Source: CF-162 sp040882565
GTDB lineage: Bacteria > Chloroflexota > Dehalococcoidia > SM23-28-2 > RBG-16-64-32
Assembly (NCBI GenBank): GCA_040882565.1
Contig: JBBEAZ010000030.1
Location: 20,839 to 84,838 of the forward strand
DNA length: 64,000 bases
Reading direction: 5' to 3'
The translations under genes were made by a program, and so were the position numbers. Of the stretch, positions 15,564-23,134 are shown piece by piece. A model generated the notes under the pieces. It saw nothing but the letters and a program-made list of their open reading frames with translations, made no database searches and was not told the origin of the DNA. Within the stretch, counting starts at the first letter, position 1. Every line of letters starts with the position of its first letter.

Positions 15564-16565
15564 TTACCTTGCCCGAAGCCGGGGGTCGAGGACGTCTCGC
15601 AGTGCATCTCCCGCGAGATTGAAGCCTAGCACAGCCAGCGAGATGGCGGCAGCAGACCAGACGCCCGGCCAGGGAGCATCGCCCAGCGACGAGTATGACT
15701 CGCTGAGCATGAACCCCCAGGAGGTGCCGGTGGGCAGCTTGTCCGGGACGATGAAGCTGAGGGCCGCTTCCGCGAGAATGACAACGCCGATCCCGGTCGA
15801 AAAGACGACGATGATCGACGCCATAATGTTGGGCAAGATATAGCCCCACATGATGCGGACGTCGGACGCGCCGATCACGCGTGCGGCTTCGACGTATTGC
15901 TGCTCTCGCGTCGACAGGACGACGCCCCTGGTGATCCTTTGAACGCTCGGGACGCCGACGAACCCGAGCGCGCAGGCAGCCATTAAGAGGCTTGCTTGCT
16001 CACCTGAACCTAACGGATTGATCGTGACTATGAGGATCAAGGCGATGAGAGGTGGGAACGATTGCAGGGCGTCCATGAAGCGCTGGAAGATGATGTCGAG
16101 CCAGGAGCCGAAGTATCCAGAGATAACGCCGATCCCGGAACCGAGGATAGTGGCGACGATGAGAGCCCAGATGCCGACGAAGAGCGAGCGCCGGGCGCCG
16201 TTGACGATGCGCGCCCAGATATCACGGCCAGACTTATCGGTGCCGAGCCAGTGCTCGGCGCTCGGGCTTTCGTACTGGGCGACGAAGCCTCCCTCGGTGA
16301 CGAAGAGATCTTCCGCGCCGTAGCGCTGCATGAACGGCTCACCCAGCTCGAAGCCGAAGGGCCGGTCGGGGAGCGCGGGGGCGCCAAACTCCGCCTTTGG
16401 CATGCCGAGCGTCATCGCGAATAGAAAGAAGATGATGACAAAGCCGAAGGCCCCGAGTGGCTTGGCCTTGGAGAACTTCCAAACGGCCCGAAGGACACCG
16501 CCTCGCTTGCCGGTCGGTTCGGCATGTGCGGCTGCTTCTACGGGGATCGCCTGTACGTCGTCCAT
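15564..16565 (-). CDS. dppC: Peptide ABC transporter permease (DppC type)
   Basis: A 333-aa membrane protein with the BPD_transp_1 domain and the DppC-type N-terminal hydrophobic segment (about 30-55). LGTDKSGRDIWARIVNGARRS precedes the core and the EAA loop is EAARVIGASDVRIMWGYILP. A long extracytoplasmic insertion follows the first helix. It pairs with the DppB-type protein; start ATG 16565 lies 11 bases after the dppB stop. Confidence 0.88.
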   Translation of the reverse strand: MDDVQAIPVEAAAHAEPTGKRGGVLRAVWKFSKAKPLGAFGFVIIFFLFAMTLGMPKAEFGAPALPDRPFGFELGEPFMQRYGAEDLFVTEGGFVAQYESPSAEHWLGTDKSGRDIWARIVNGARRSLFVGIWALIVATILGSGIGVISGYFGSWLDIIFQRFMDALQSFPPLIALILIVTINPLGSGEQASLLMAACALGFVGVPSVQRITRGVVLSTREQQYVEAARVIGASDVRIMWGYILPNIMASIIVVFSTGIGVVILAEAALSFIVPDKLPTGTSWGFMLSESYSSLGDAPWPGVWSAAAISLAVLGFNLAGDALRDVLDPRLRAR

Positions 16566-16576
16566 CGTTGCGAACC

Positions 16577-17581
16577 TTAGCTGTACCTGATCCGCGGATC
16601 AAGCCAGCCGTAGGCGATGTCGATGATGAGGTTCACAAAGACGAGCACCATTGCGACGACGATGACGACGCCCTGGACAGCCGGGAAGTTGGGAGTCTGG
16701 ACGATGTTGAAGACCACGTACTGGCCGATGCCGGGGATGCGGTAGATGAACTCCAGGATGACATTCCCGCTGACAATGCTGCCGAGGAGGATGCCTACGA
16801 TTGTGAGCACCGGGATGAGGGCGTTCTTGAGCGCGTGCCGGATAACGACCACCCGCTCCTTGAGACCCTTGGCCCAGGCCGTGCGCACATAGTCCTGCCT
16901 CAGCACCTCGAGCATCTGGGACCGCAGGAAGCGCATGATGATCGCCCCCGTGCCGAGACCACCCAGGAGAGCCGGAGCGAACATGATTTTCAGGTTGTCG
17001 AATGGATTGTCCGAGAGACTCGAGTAACTCCCCTGTGGACCAAACCAGTCCGCGAAGAACGTGCCTTCCCCATATCTAGACGAGAGCAAGATGACCATGA
17101 CCGCAAGGACAAACACGGGGACGCCAAGGAAGAGAATCGAGATGAATCGCAGGAGGTAATCGACGGGGCTGTCCTGCTTGACCGCCGAGATCACGCCAAT
17201 GGGCAGGGCGATGACCAGGGCGACGAATATCTGCAGCAGGCCAAGCTCGATGGACGGCCCCGCACGTTCCTTGATCTCGTCGATGATCGGGTCCTTATTG
17301 CCAACCGAAGAGTAACCAAGGTCAAGCTGCGCGAGGTCAAAGAGGAAGTCCTTGTATTGCGTAGGAATCGAGCCGTTGAGGCCGAGTTCGGTCCGGGCGA
17401 TGGCCTTACAGTCTTCGATCTGTTGCTCGGAGTCGGCGCCGCCGCCGCCCGAGAAGCAGATGCCCGCCCGGCGACTGACGACTGTGTCGGAGTCTACGCG
17501 GAGGGCGGCGAACACCATCGTCGCCACGAGGAAAAGAACGAGGAAATTCAGGAGGATGCGGCGGATGATGTATTGCTGCAC
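16577..17581 (-). CDS. dppB: Peptide ABC transporter permease (DppB type)
   Basis: A 334-aa membrane protein with the DppB N-terminus (YIIRRILLNFLVLFLVATMV) and the coupling loop RTAWAKGLKERVVVIRHALK. The external loop after helix 1 is unusually rich in Gly/Cys (GICFSGGGG, EDCK). GTG 17581 is the start, with GAGGTATCGC upstream. It is first in the operon permease-permease-binding protein, under a strong promoter at 17680-17708. Confidence 0.88.
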   Translation of the reverse strand: MQQYIIRRILLNFLVLFLVATMVFAALRVDSDTVVSRRAGICFSGGGGADSEQQIEDCKAIARTELGLNGSIPTQYKDFLFDLAQLDLGYSSVGNKDPIIDEIKERAGPSIELGLLQIFVALVIALPIGVISAVKQDSPVDYLLRFISILFLGVPVFVLAVMVILLSSRYGEGTFFADWFGPQGSYSSLSDNPFDNLKIMFAPALLGGLGTGAIIMRFLRSQMLEVLRQDYVRTAWAKGLKERVVVIRHALKNALIPVLTIVGILLGSIVSGNVILEFIYRIPGIGQYVVFNIVQTPNFPAVQGVVIVVAMVLVFVNLIIDIAYGWLDPRIRYS

Positions 17582-17679
17582 GCGATACCTCTAAGGCAGC
17601 AGGCACCTGAGGCCTGGAGAGCTGGCGTCAAATAACATATCGAATAATTCCCTAATACGGGGCAAATCGAAGTGGCTAG

Positions 17680-17708
17680 AAATTAGCACCGGCCCTATAC
17701 AATGTCAA
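17680..17708 (-). promoter_or_regulatory. Promoter of the peptide-transporter operon
   Basis: Minus-strand TTGACA (17708-17703), a 17-bp spacer and TAATTT (17685-17680), about 100 bases before dppB. Confidence 0.6.
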
Positions 17709-17801
17709 GACAGCGCCGGAGGAGCCTCCGATATGCGGGGCGCGGTCACGGTTGGCGGTGGAGCCGCGGTAAGGAAATTGTGGACAGCAGACGGATACTG
17801 C

Positions 17802-17831
17802 TTGACAGTTTTCAGCGGTTCATCATAGGAT
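17802..17831 (+). promoter_or_regulatory. Promoter of the c-di-AMP riboswitch transcript
   Basis: TTGACA (17802-17807), an 18-bp spacer and TAGGAT (17826-17831). Expected transcription start is about 17838. The 13-mer ATACTGCTTGACA containing this -35 box is repeated exactly at 45714-45726. Confidence 0.65.
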
Positions 17832-17854
17832 AGTTACAGAAGTCACAAACGTTG

Positions 17855-17978
17855 TGACGCGCCGAATCCGCCGTAGGCGGACCGGGGGAAAATCATCGGG
17901 GTGAATCTCGATCCGGCCCTCGCGGACGAGTAGGGTCACCCTTTCGACCCGAACCCGTCAACTAACCTCGGAGGCGAA
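17855..17978 (+). promoter_or_regulatory. c-di-AMP riboswitch (ydaO-yuaA class)
   Basis: The sequence carries the conserved blocks of the ydaO-yuaA RNA in order: GCCGAATCC (17861-17869), CCGGGGGA (about 17882), GGGGTGAATC (about 17898), TAGGGT (about 17931) and CGACCCGAACCCGTCAACTA continuing into ACCTCG (17945-17970), closed by GGCG. A U-tailed hairpin follows at once, so it is likely an OFF switch that terminates when c-di-AMP is high. The controlled gene is the small zinc-ribbon protein at 18045. Confidence 0.9.
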
Positions 17979-17984
17979 AGAAGG

Positions 17985-18020
17985 GGCCAATCCACCGCGT
18001 GGTGGCATCGGCTCTTTTTT
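17985..18020 (+). terminator. Riboswitch terminator
   Basis: GCC-AAT-CCACC-GCGT-GGTGG-CATC-GGC forms a hairpin followed by CTCTTTTTT (T-run 18015-18020). It lies between the c-di-AMP aptamer and the ribosome-binding site of the next gene. Confidence 0.75.
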
Positions 18021-18044
18021 GTTGCACGGGAGGACTGAACAAAG

Positions 18045-18257
18045 ATGGTACAGACAGCCACACGACCCCGAGCCTGCCCACGCTGCCAGGGATCCATGCT
18101 CTTCGAAGAGGACTGGTACGGCGCCTACAGTACGTGCCTGGCCTGTGGCTACGTGCACGAAGTCGGCGCGATGGCCGCCGGCGAACTCGAGGCCGAATTG
18201 AACGGCGAAACCCGCCAGCGCCGGCGTCAGCCATCGCACGGCAAGCTCCGGTTATAG
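18045..18257 (+). CDS. Small zinc-ribbon protein under c-di-AMP riboswitch
   Basis: A 70-aa protein with one zinc ribbon: ACPRCQGSML (CxxC) and 18 residues later TCLACGYVHE (CxxC), followed by a basic, Arg-rich C-terminus (RQRRRQPSHGKLRL) that could contact nucleic acid or membrane. No enzyme domain is present. GGGAGGA lies about 11 bases before ATG 18045. A terminator follows directly, so it is the only gene of the riboswitch transcript. The function is unknown. Most known ydaO-regulated genes encode K+ or osmolyte transporters or wall hydrolases, which makes this target unusual. Confidence 0.75.
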   Translation: MVQTATRPRACPRCQGSMLFEEDWYGAYSTCLACGYVHEVGAMAAGELEAELNGETRQRRRQPSHGKLRL

Positions 18258-18281
18258 CTCCCAGACAAACACGAACAGACA

Positions 18282-18313
18282 GGGGCGCTGGCCAACGGCC
18301 GGCGCCCTTTTAG
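18282..18313 (+). terminator. Intrinsic terminator after the zinc-ribbon gene
   Basis: GGGCGCTGGCC pairs with GGCCGGCGCCC (one T-G pair) around a short loop and is followed by TTTTAGTTT. Confidence 0.75.
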
Positions 18314-18340
18314 TTTCGCCGCGCGGCGGAGGAGGTACGG

Positions 18341-18664
18341 ATGGCATACGTTAGAGTTTCGACGATGAAGCCCCAGAGCGGGAGTGAAGAGGACGTGCGT
18401 AAGCTGAACGAGGAGCTGGTCGCGTTCTATCGCAGCCGGCCGGGCTGCATCGCCAGCCATTTCATCGCGGCGGCGGATGAGTCAGGCGAGCAAGGGCGTG
18501 TGACGTTCTGGGAGTCGGAGAGCCTGGCGAACTCAGCGGCGACCAACGACCACTCGATGTTCCTGCGCTCGCGCCTGCACCTGTTGGTGGAACACGGCCA
18601 CCTCGACCGGTCGTTCCACGCCGACCTCGGCGTCGGCGCCTCGGTTCTCGCCGGCACCGCATAA
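18341..18664 (+). CDS. Antibiotic-biosynthesis-monooxygenase-like (ABM) small protein
   Basis: A 107-aa protein with the dimeric alpha/beta-barrel pattern: AYVRVSTMKP, then LNEELVAFYRSRPGCIASHF, FIAAADESGEQGRVTFWESE and a DHSMFLR helix. ABM-domain proteins range from quinol monooxygenases to heme-degrading enzymes and many have no known function. A strong GGAGGAGGT site lies before ATG 18341. The preceding terminator suggests separate transcription or read-through from the riboswitch unit. Confidence 0.7.
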   Translation: MAYVRVSTMKPQSGSEEDVRKLNEELVAFYRSRPGCIASHFIAAADESGEQGRVTFWESESLANSAATNDHSMFLRSRLHLLVEHGHLDRSFHADLGVGASVLAGTA

Positions 18665-18699
18665 CCCAGCCGATCGCGGTCGAACGGGCGGCTGATATA

Positions 18700-18760
18700 C
18701 GCAATGTTAACGTCTGTTAAGTAACTGTAAACTTGATTCAAGGCGCGTCCGGCGCATAAC
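18700..18760 (+). promoter_or_regulatory. Promoter with GTTAA direct repeats
   Basis: TTGATT (18733-18738), a 16-bp spacer and CATAAC (18755-18760) form a plausible promoter for the 79-aa gene. Just upstream lies TGTTAACGTC-TGTTAAGTAAC-TGTAAAC, three TGTTAA/TGTAAA units about 10-11 bp apart, one helical turn each, which suggests an activator or repressor site. Confidence 0.4.
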
Positions 18761-18830
18761 CTGAGCACTGAGGACACAATGCCGGACGTAATGAATCGGC
18801 CTCACGCGATCAAGGGGAGGGGTTGAGGGT

Positions 18831-19070
18831 ATGGTTTCCGCGACGAAGGAGTCCGAAAGTTCCTACTCGCCGCTGCAGTCACACTTTCTTCACCGGTTGA
18901 ACCGCCTGCTGCGCCTGCGCGCGGAACAAAGCAGTCAGCTGAATGAAGACGGGCTACGCCTCATCGACCGCACTATCTATTCCACGTACTGCGATGCGGT
19001 GGAGCTGGGGGTGGCGGACGAGGCGCAGAAGTTGCTGCACCGCTCAGCGGTGACTGCCGCCGCTAAATAA
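18831..19070 (+). CDS. Small uncharacterised helical protein
   Basis: A 79-aa protein, mostly helical (SHFLHRLNRLLRLRAEQSSQ and GLRLIDRTIYSTYCDAVELG), ending TAAAK. There is no signal, membrane segment or recognised domain. ATG 18831 follows purine-rich GGGGAGGGG. It is a single gene with its own promoter. Codon use resembles its neighbours, so I judge it real. Confidence 0.55.
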   Translation: MVSATKESESSYSPLQSHFLHRLNRLLRLRAEQSSQLNEDGLRLIDRTIYSTYCDAVELGVADEAQKLLHRSAVTAAAK

Positions 19071-19125
19071 TCTGACCTCGCGCTGCCCTACGGGCGGCGC
19101 TGGCGCGCGGCATGGACGGTGCGCG

Positions 19126-19908
19126 CTAGTCTGAGGGCTCGCGTCTCACCGGGTTCGAGAGCACGCCGATTCCCTCGATCTCCACCTCGACCACATCGCC
19201 GTCCTCCAGCTTGGGCGGCTCGCCGGGTGTCCCTGTGAAGAGCATGTCGCCAGGCGCGAGCGTCATCACCTGGGAGGCGAACGAGATCATCGTCGCGACG
19301 CTGTGAATTAGCTGGTTGGTGCTGGACGCCTGGCGCTCCTCGCCGTTCACTCGCGTCTTCAACATGAGATCGGACGGGTCGAGGCCGGTCGCGATGACCG
19401 GTCCAATCGCCGTGAATGTGTCGGAGCCCTTGGCGCGCCACCACTGCAGATCGTCGCGCTGCCAGTGGCGCGCGCTGACATCGTTTCCGCAGGTGTAGCC
19501 GGAGACGTAGTCCAGCGCCTGTTCCGGTGGGACCTTCCGACAGGTCCGGCCGATGACGGCCACAAGTTCGCCCTCGGCGTCGACGCGGCGGGCGCGGGCG
19601 GGCAGGATGATCAGGTCACCCGGGCCAACGACGGAGGACGACGGCTTGAAGAAGAGCTGAGGTATCGCCGGGGCATCGTCGTCTTTGAGGACGGCGCGGC
19701 CGCTGGACAGGTGCGACTGGTAGTTCACCGCGGCTGCAAGGATCGTCTGTGGAACGAATGGCGGGAGGAGTTGCACGGCCTCGAGTGAGAGTGGCTCTCC
19801 GGCCGGGTGGTGATCGCCGAAGATGTTGCCCTCGAGCGGCTGGATGCTATCGCCTTCGAGCAGGCCGAAGCGGATCGCCTCGCCGAAGCGGAAGCGGCAG
19901 AAGCGCAT
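19126..19908 (-). CDS. Fumarylacetoacetate hydrolase family protein
   Basis: A 260-aa FAH-fold protein. The metal site and core are visible in VDAEGELVAVIGR (two acidic ligands), YVSGYTCGNDVSARHWQ, KGSDTFTAIGPVI, and the C-terminal PGDMLFTGTPGEPPKLEDGD. The family hydrolyses C-C bonds of acylpyruvates or decarboxylates/isomerises aromatic ring-cleavage products; the substrate is not predictable. It is 2 bases downstream of the PIG-L deacetylase gene on the same strand, so both are cotranscribed. Confidence 0.85.
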   Translation of the reverse strand: MRFCRFRFGEAIRFGLLEGDSIQPLEGNIFGDHHPAGEPLSLEAVQLLPPFVPQTILAAAVNYQSHLSSGRAVLKDDDAPAIPQLFFKPSSSVVGPGDLIILPARARRVDAEGELVAVIGRTCRKVPPEQALDYVSGYTCGNDVSARHWQRDDLQWWRAKGSDTFTAIGPVIATGLDPSDLMLKTRVNGEERQASSTNQLIHSVATMISFASQVMTLAPGDMLFTGTPGEPPKLEDGDVVEVEIEGIGVLSNPVRREPSD

Positions 19909-19910
19909 CG

Positions 19911-20609
19911 CTAAAACGGGAGCTGGATGCGGCGGAAACGCTCGAGGAAGCGCCCGTCAGGATCACGCCAGAACTGGAGTAGGCGCTCCTTCATGCCGTC
20001 CATGTCGTTGATCTGGCTCTCGTGGCAGGCCAGAGCTTCGAATTTCTTGTCGAGCGCGTCGGTAATGTCGACCTCGAAATTGGTGTCGGTCGCGGTCCAG
20101 AGGTAGACCTCGCGCGTGCTGTACGGCTCGAGGCCCTCAGCGATCAGTTCCGGGAAGCTGGGTCGGTTGCGCGCCATCGGATACACGGCGTCGAGGGCAA
20201 CGCTGCCGGCGGCGCGGTGGTCCGGGTGATTGATGAACATGTTGCGCACGATGTGGTTGGGGTCGTGGCTGAAGACGGCGTACGGCTTGATGCGGCGGAT
20301 GTAGCGAACGACGTCGCGCATGAAGTCCTGGTTGTAGGTCAGCTCACCATCGACGTTATCCAGAAAGAAGACTTCCTTTACGCCTAGGGTGTCAGCGGCG
20401 GCCTTCTGCTCCTTCTGGCGGAGGGGCACAAGGACTTCTCTGGTCATATCGGGGTCCTCGCTGCCCTTGGAGCCGTCGGTGCAAATCAGGTAGTAGAACT
20501 CCCAGCCTTCCTTCGTCCACAGGTAGGAAGTGCCTGCTGCTCCGAACTCGGAGTCGTCCGGATGCGCGGAGATGATCAACGCCCTCTTGGGGCCTTCGGA
20601 ATCGCTCAT
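19911..20609 (-). CDS. PIG-L family N-acetylglucosamine-type deacetylase
   Basis: A 232-aa zinc deacetylase of the GlcNAc-PI de-N-acetylase (PIG-L/MshB) fold. Zn ligands are in ISAHPDDSEFGAAGT (HPDD) and the distal His in FINHPDHRAAG. Members deacetylate sugar conjugates, including mycothiol and bacillithiol precursors. ATG 20609 directly precedes the domain; an in-frame extension upstream has no homology. It is divergent from lexA and followed by the FAH-family gene. The substrate is unknown. Confidence 0.85.
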   Translation of the reverse strand: MSDSEGPKRALIISAHPDDSEFGAAGTSYLWTKEGWEFYYLICTDGSKGSEDPDMTREVLVPLRQKEQKAAADTLGVKEVFFLDNVDGELTYNQDFMRDVVRYIRRIKPYAVFSHDPNHIVRNMFINHPDHRAAGSVALDAVYPMARNRPSFPELIAEGLEPYSTREVYLWTATDTNFEVDITDALDKKFEALACHESQINDMDGMKERLLQFWRDPDGRFLERFRRIQLPF

Positions 20610-20731
20610 TGGTACACGTACGTCCTCTAGTCCAGATCCCATGTTGGTTCGCGGCCGGCCTCGCGGGTATCGTCGCGGATTGTACCGGTGACGCGCGTCT
20701 GTTGACAATCGAACGTATGGTCCCTAGACTT

Positions 20732-20760
20732 TTGACTTGGCGAACAAAGGTTCGTTTTAT
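20732..20760 (+). promoter_or_regulatory. lexA promoter with LexA box
   Basis: TTGACT (20732-20737), a 17-bp spacer and TTTTAT (20755-20760). The spacer holds CGAACAAAGGTTCG (20741-20754), a perfect CGAAC-N4-GTTCG LexA operator of the Gram-positive type, so lexA is autorepressed. A weaker site-like sequence CGAACGTATGGTCC lies at about 20711. Confidence 0.85.
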
Positions 20761-20788
20761 CATCGGCGAGCCGCCCCGGAGGATACGA

Positions 20789-21418
20789 ATGAAGGACCTG
20801 TCGGCGAAGCAGAACCGGATCCTGGACTACATACGCGGATTTATCGACGACCACGACTACCCGCCAAGCATCCGCCAGATCCAGGAGGCCTGCGACATCA
20901 GCTCTACGTCTGTAGTGGACTACAACCTGCGCATCCTAGAGCGCCAGGGGCATATTCGCCGCGACCGGGAAGTCTCGCGGGCGATCGAGTTGTTGCAGGG
21001 TGGCCGGCGCGCGCCGCGCGTCGTCCCGGTGCCGATCATCGGCACGATCGCCGCAGGCCAGCCGATCCCGGTGCCCAACGACGCGACCGACATGTCCGAT
21101 ACGATTGAGGTCTCGCCCGAGATGCTCGGCGACCATGAGAATGTCTTCGCTTTGCGCGTGAAGGGCACGTCGATGATCGACGCGCTGGTGAACGACGGCG
21201 ACGTTGTGATCCTGGAGCGCACCTCCACGGCGCGTGACGGGGAAATGGTCGCGGCCTGGCTGAAGAACGAGCAAGAGGCAACGCTCAAAAAGATCTTCCG
21301 CGAGGGAGGCCGCGTCCGCTTGCAGCCTGCAAACGAGACGATGCAGCCGATCTATACCGACGCCGGTAACGTCGAGGTCCAGGGCCGCGTTATCGCCGCG
21401 ATCCGGCCGACGTACTAG
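20789..21418 (+). CDS. lexA: LexA repressor
   Basis: A 209-aa SOS repressor. The N-terminal winged helix (LSAKQNRILDYIRGFIDDHD; DISSTSVVDYNLRIL) binds the CGAAC-N4-GTTCG box; the C-terminal S24 domain contains the self-cleavage site Ala89-Gly90 (GTIAAGQP), nucleophile Ser128 (KGTSMIDALV) and catalytic Lys167 (EATLKKIF). CCGGAGGAT precedes ATG 20789. RecA-stimulated autoproteolysis induces the SOS genes. The operator in its own promoter gives feedback control. Confidence 0.95.
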   Translation: MKDLSAKQNRILDYIRGFIDDHDYPPSIRQIQEACDISSTSVVDYNLRILERQGHIRRDREVSRAIELLQGGRRAPRVVPVPIIGTIAAGQPIPVPNDATDMSDTIEVSPEMLGDHENVFALRVKGTSMIDALVNDGDVVILERTSTARDGEMVAAWLKNEQEATLKKIFREGGRVRLQPANETMQPIYTDAGNVEVQGRVIAAIRPTY

Positions 21419-21442
21419 CAGCGAGAACGTCAGCGGCGCTGT

Positions 21443-21448
21443 TATAAT
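21443..21448 (+). promoter_or_regulatory. -10 box of the peptide-transport ATPase gene
   Basis: A perfect TATAAT at 21443-21448 lies 25 bases after lexA. The -35 region is less clear. Confidence 0.4.
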
Positions 21449-21522
21449 GCGTCTACCCCACCGTCGCGCCGATGTGTTCGTTACGGACGAGCGCTAGCGG
21501 CCCCAGCCAAAGGAAGGCGTCC

Positions 21523-22533
21523 GTGCAAGACACGATCCTCCGTGTCGAAGACTTGCGAGTTGAGTTCGCGACGGTTGACGGAGTCGTCAAGGCCGTCAAC
21601 GGAGTTTCGTTTGAGCTGAAGCGAGGGGGCACGCTGGCGATCACGGGCGAAAGCGGCTCCGGGAAGTCGTCACTCGGCCTGGCGATCATGCGATTGCTGG
21701 CGCACCCCGGCGCCATCACAGGCGGCAGCGTCTATTACGGCGGGCGCGACCTCGTCGCGCTGCCCGAGGACGAAATGCGCCCCCTGCGTGGCCGAGAAAT
21801 CGCGATCGTCTTCCAGGACCCAAGCACCGGCTTGAATCCTGTGCTTTCTGTTGGCGACCAGGTGGAAGAGATCATTCGCACACATCTATCGGTCTCGAAA
21901 CGCGAGGGGAAGAGGATGGCGATCGACGTGCTGGCCAAGCTTGGGCTGCCCGACCCGGAGGACATCGTCCGCCGGTATCCATTCCAGCTTTCGGGGGGGA
22001 TGGCTCAGCGCGTGATGATCGCCATCGCGACGGCGCTCAACCCCTCGCTGCTGATCCTCGACGAGCCGACCTCTGCTCTGGACGTGACGGTGCAGGCGGC
22101 GATCCTCGAAGACATGGTGAGCCTCCAACAGCGGTTCGGCACGTCGATCATCCTGATTTCGCACGACCTCGGTGTCGTCGCGCAGATGGCGGATCACGTC
22201 GCCGTCATGTACGCGGGCTACGTGGCCGAGTACACGGACGCGCAATCGTTGTTCCGGTCGCCGCGGCACCCGTACAGCTGGTCGTTGCTCGCGAGCCGGC
22301 CGCGCTGGGACAAAGACGGCCATGAGCGGCTGACAGCAATCCGCGGCACACCGCCTTCGCTGATCGACCTGCCGGACGAGTGTCCTTTCCTGCCGCGTTG
22401 TCACAAAGCGACGACCGAATGCCGGACGCAGCCGGCGCCGAAACTCGAATCTGTCGGGCCCGGCGTGCACCTGGCGGCGTGTTATAACCCGATGTACAGT
22501 GACGAACCTGACGCCAACTTGAGGAGCGCCTGA
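21523..22533 (+). CDS. dppD: Peptide ABC transporter ATP-binding protein (DppD/OppD type)
   Basis: A 336-aa ABC ATPase. Walker A GESGSGKSS, Q-loop FQDPSTGLNPVLSV, signature LSGGMAQRV, Walker B LLILDEPTSALD, switch His in ISHDLGVVAQ, and the C-terminal oligopeptide-type extension with a Cys cluster (CPFLPRCHKATTEC). AAAGGAAGG precedes GTG 21523. The DppB, DppC and binding protein genes lie 4 kb away on the other strand and may be its partners. No DppF gene is in the window. Confidence 0.87.
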   Translation: MQDTILRVEDLRVEFATVDGVVKAVNGVSFELKRGGTLAITGESGSGKSSLGLAIMRLLAHPGAITGGSVYYGGRDLVALPEDEMRPLRGREIAIVFQDPSTGLNPVLSVGDQVEEIIRTHLSVSKREGKRMAIDVLAKLGLPDPEDIVRRYPFQLSGGMAQRVMIAIATALNPSLLILDEPTSALDVTVQAAILEDMVSLQQRFGTSIILISHDLGVVAQMADHVAVMYAGYVAEYTDAQSLFRSPRHPYSWSLLASRPRWDKDGHERLTAIRGTPPSLIDLPDECPFLPRCHKATTECRTQPAPKLESVGPGVHLAACYNPMYSDEPDANLRSA

Positions 22534-22536
22534 ACG

Positions 22537-23037
22537 ATGAGCCAACGCAGTGATCCAATCCGCGCGCTCTGGGACCGCGTGCGCGGCCTCGGGCGGCGCT
22601 TCGAGGAAGAGATCTACGACTTCACGGAGGAAGACGCGGAGCGTGAGGAAGAGCCGCGCGGTCGTAACACGCTGATCGCCTTGCTCAACGGTTTCCTGAC
22701 GATGTGGAAGGCTAGCCAGGCCAGCGCCGCCGAGCGGACTCTGGGTTCGCTGGCCGGCGTGAGTGTCGTCTGGCTGGTGGTAGTGGACCGGGGCCTGGGA
22801 TTCAAGCGCACGTGGTTGCGCATCCCGGCAGCGACGTTTGCGATCATCTGGTTCGTGCCGGGGCTGATCGCCGGGACGTGGACGGTGGTCGCCAACCTCG
22901 GGGTCGAGAATATGCGTCGCTGGCGCTCGTGGCCACTCACGCTGGTCTTCTCGATGTCCGGGCTGATCGCATTCCGCGCCGTCTTCAGCGAGCTGGCGCG
23001 CAAAGAGTTGCGGCCGCTGTCCCGTCGGGACGACTGA
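22537..23037 (+). CDS. Uncharacterised membrane protein
   Basis: A 166-aa protein with an acidic N-terminal stretch (FEEEIYDFTEEDAEREEEP) and about three hydrophobic segments (LAGVSVVWLVVV; IPAATFAIIWFVPGLIAGTW; WPLTLVFSMSGLIAFR). No known domain. It starts 3 bases after the ATPase stop, so the two are cotranscribed. A link with peptide uptake is only positional. Confidence 0.6.
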   Translation: MSQRSDPIRALWDRVRGLGRRFEEEIYDFTEEDAEREEEPRGRNTLIALLNGFLTMWKASQASAAERTLGSLAGVSVVWLVVVDRGLGFKRTWLRIPAATFAIIWFVPGLIAGTWTVVANLGVENMRRWRSWPLTLVFSMSGLIAFRAVFSELARKELRPLSRRDD

Positions 23038-23134
23038 ACCCGGGCGGCACCGCCCCATTGGCAAGTGCCTGACTGCGCGTGCTTAGCGTGCGTGCTAGAC
23101 TCGGGCCTGGATCTGAGATTCGAATGGAGTAGGC

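Noticed and set aside
14388..17635. Long plus-strand frames opposite the peptide transporter genes
   Set aside because: The minus strand encodes intact binding protein and permeases; the opposite frames are compositional shadows.
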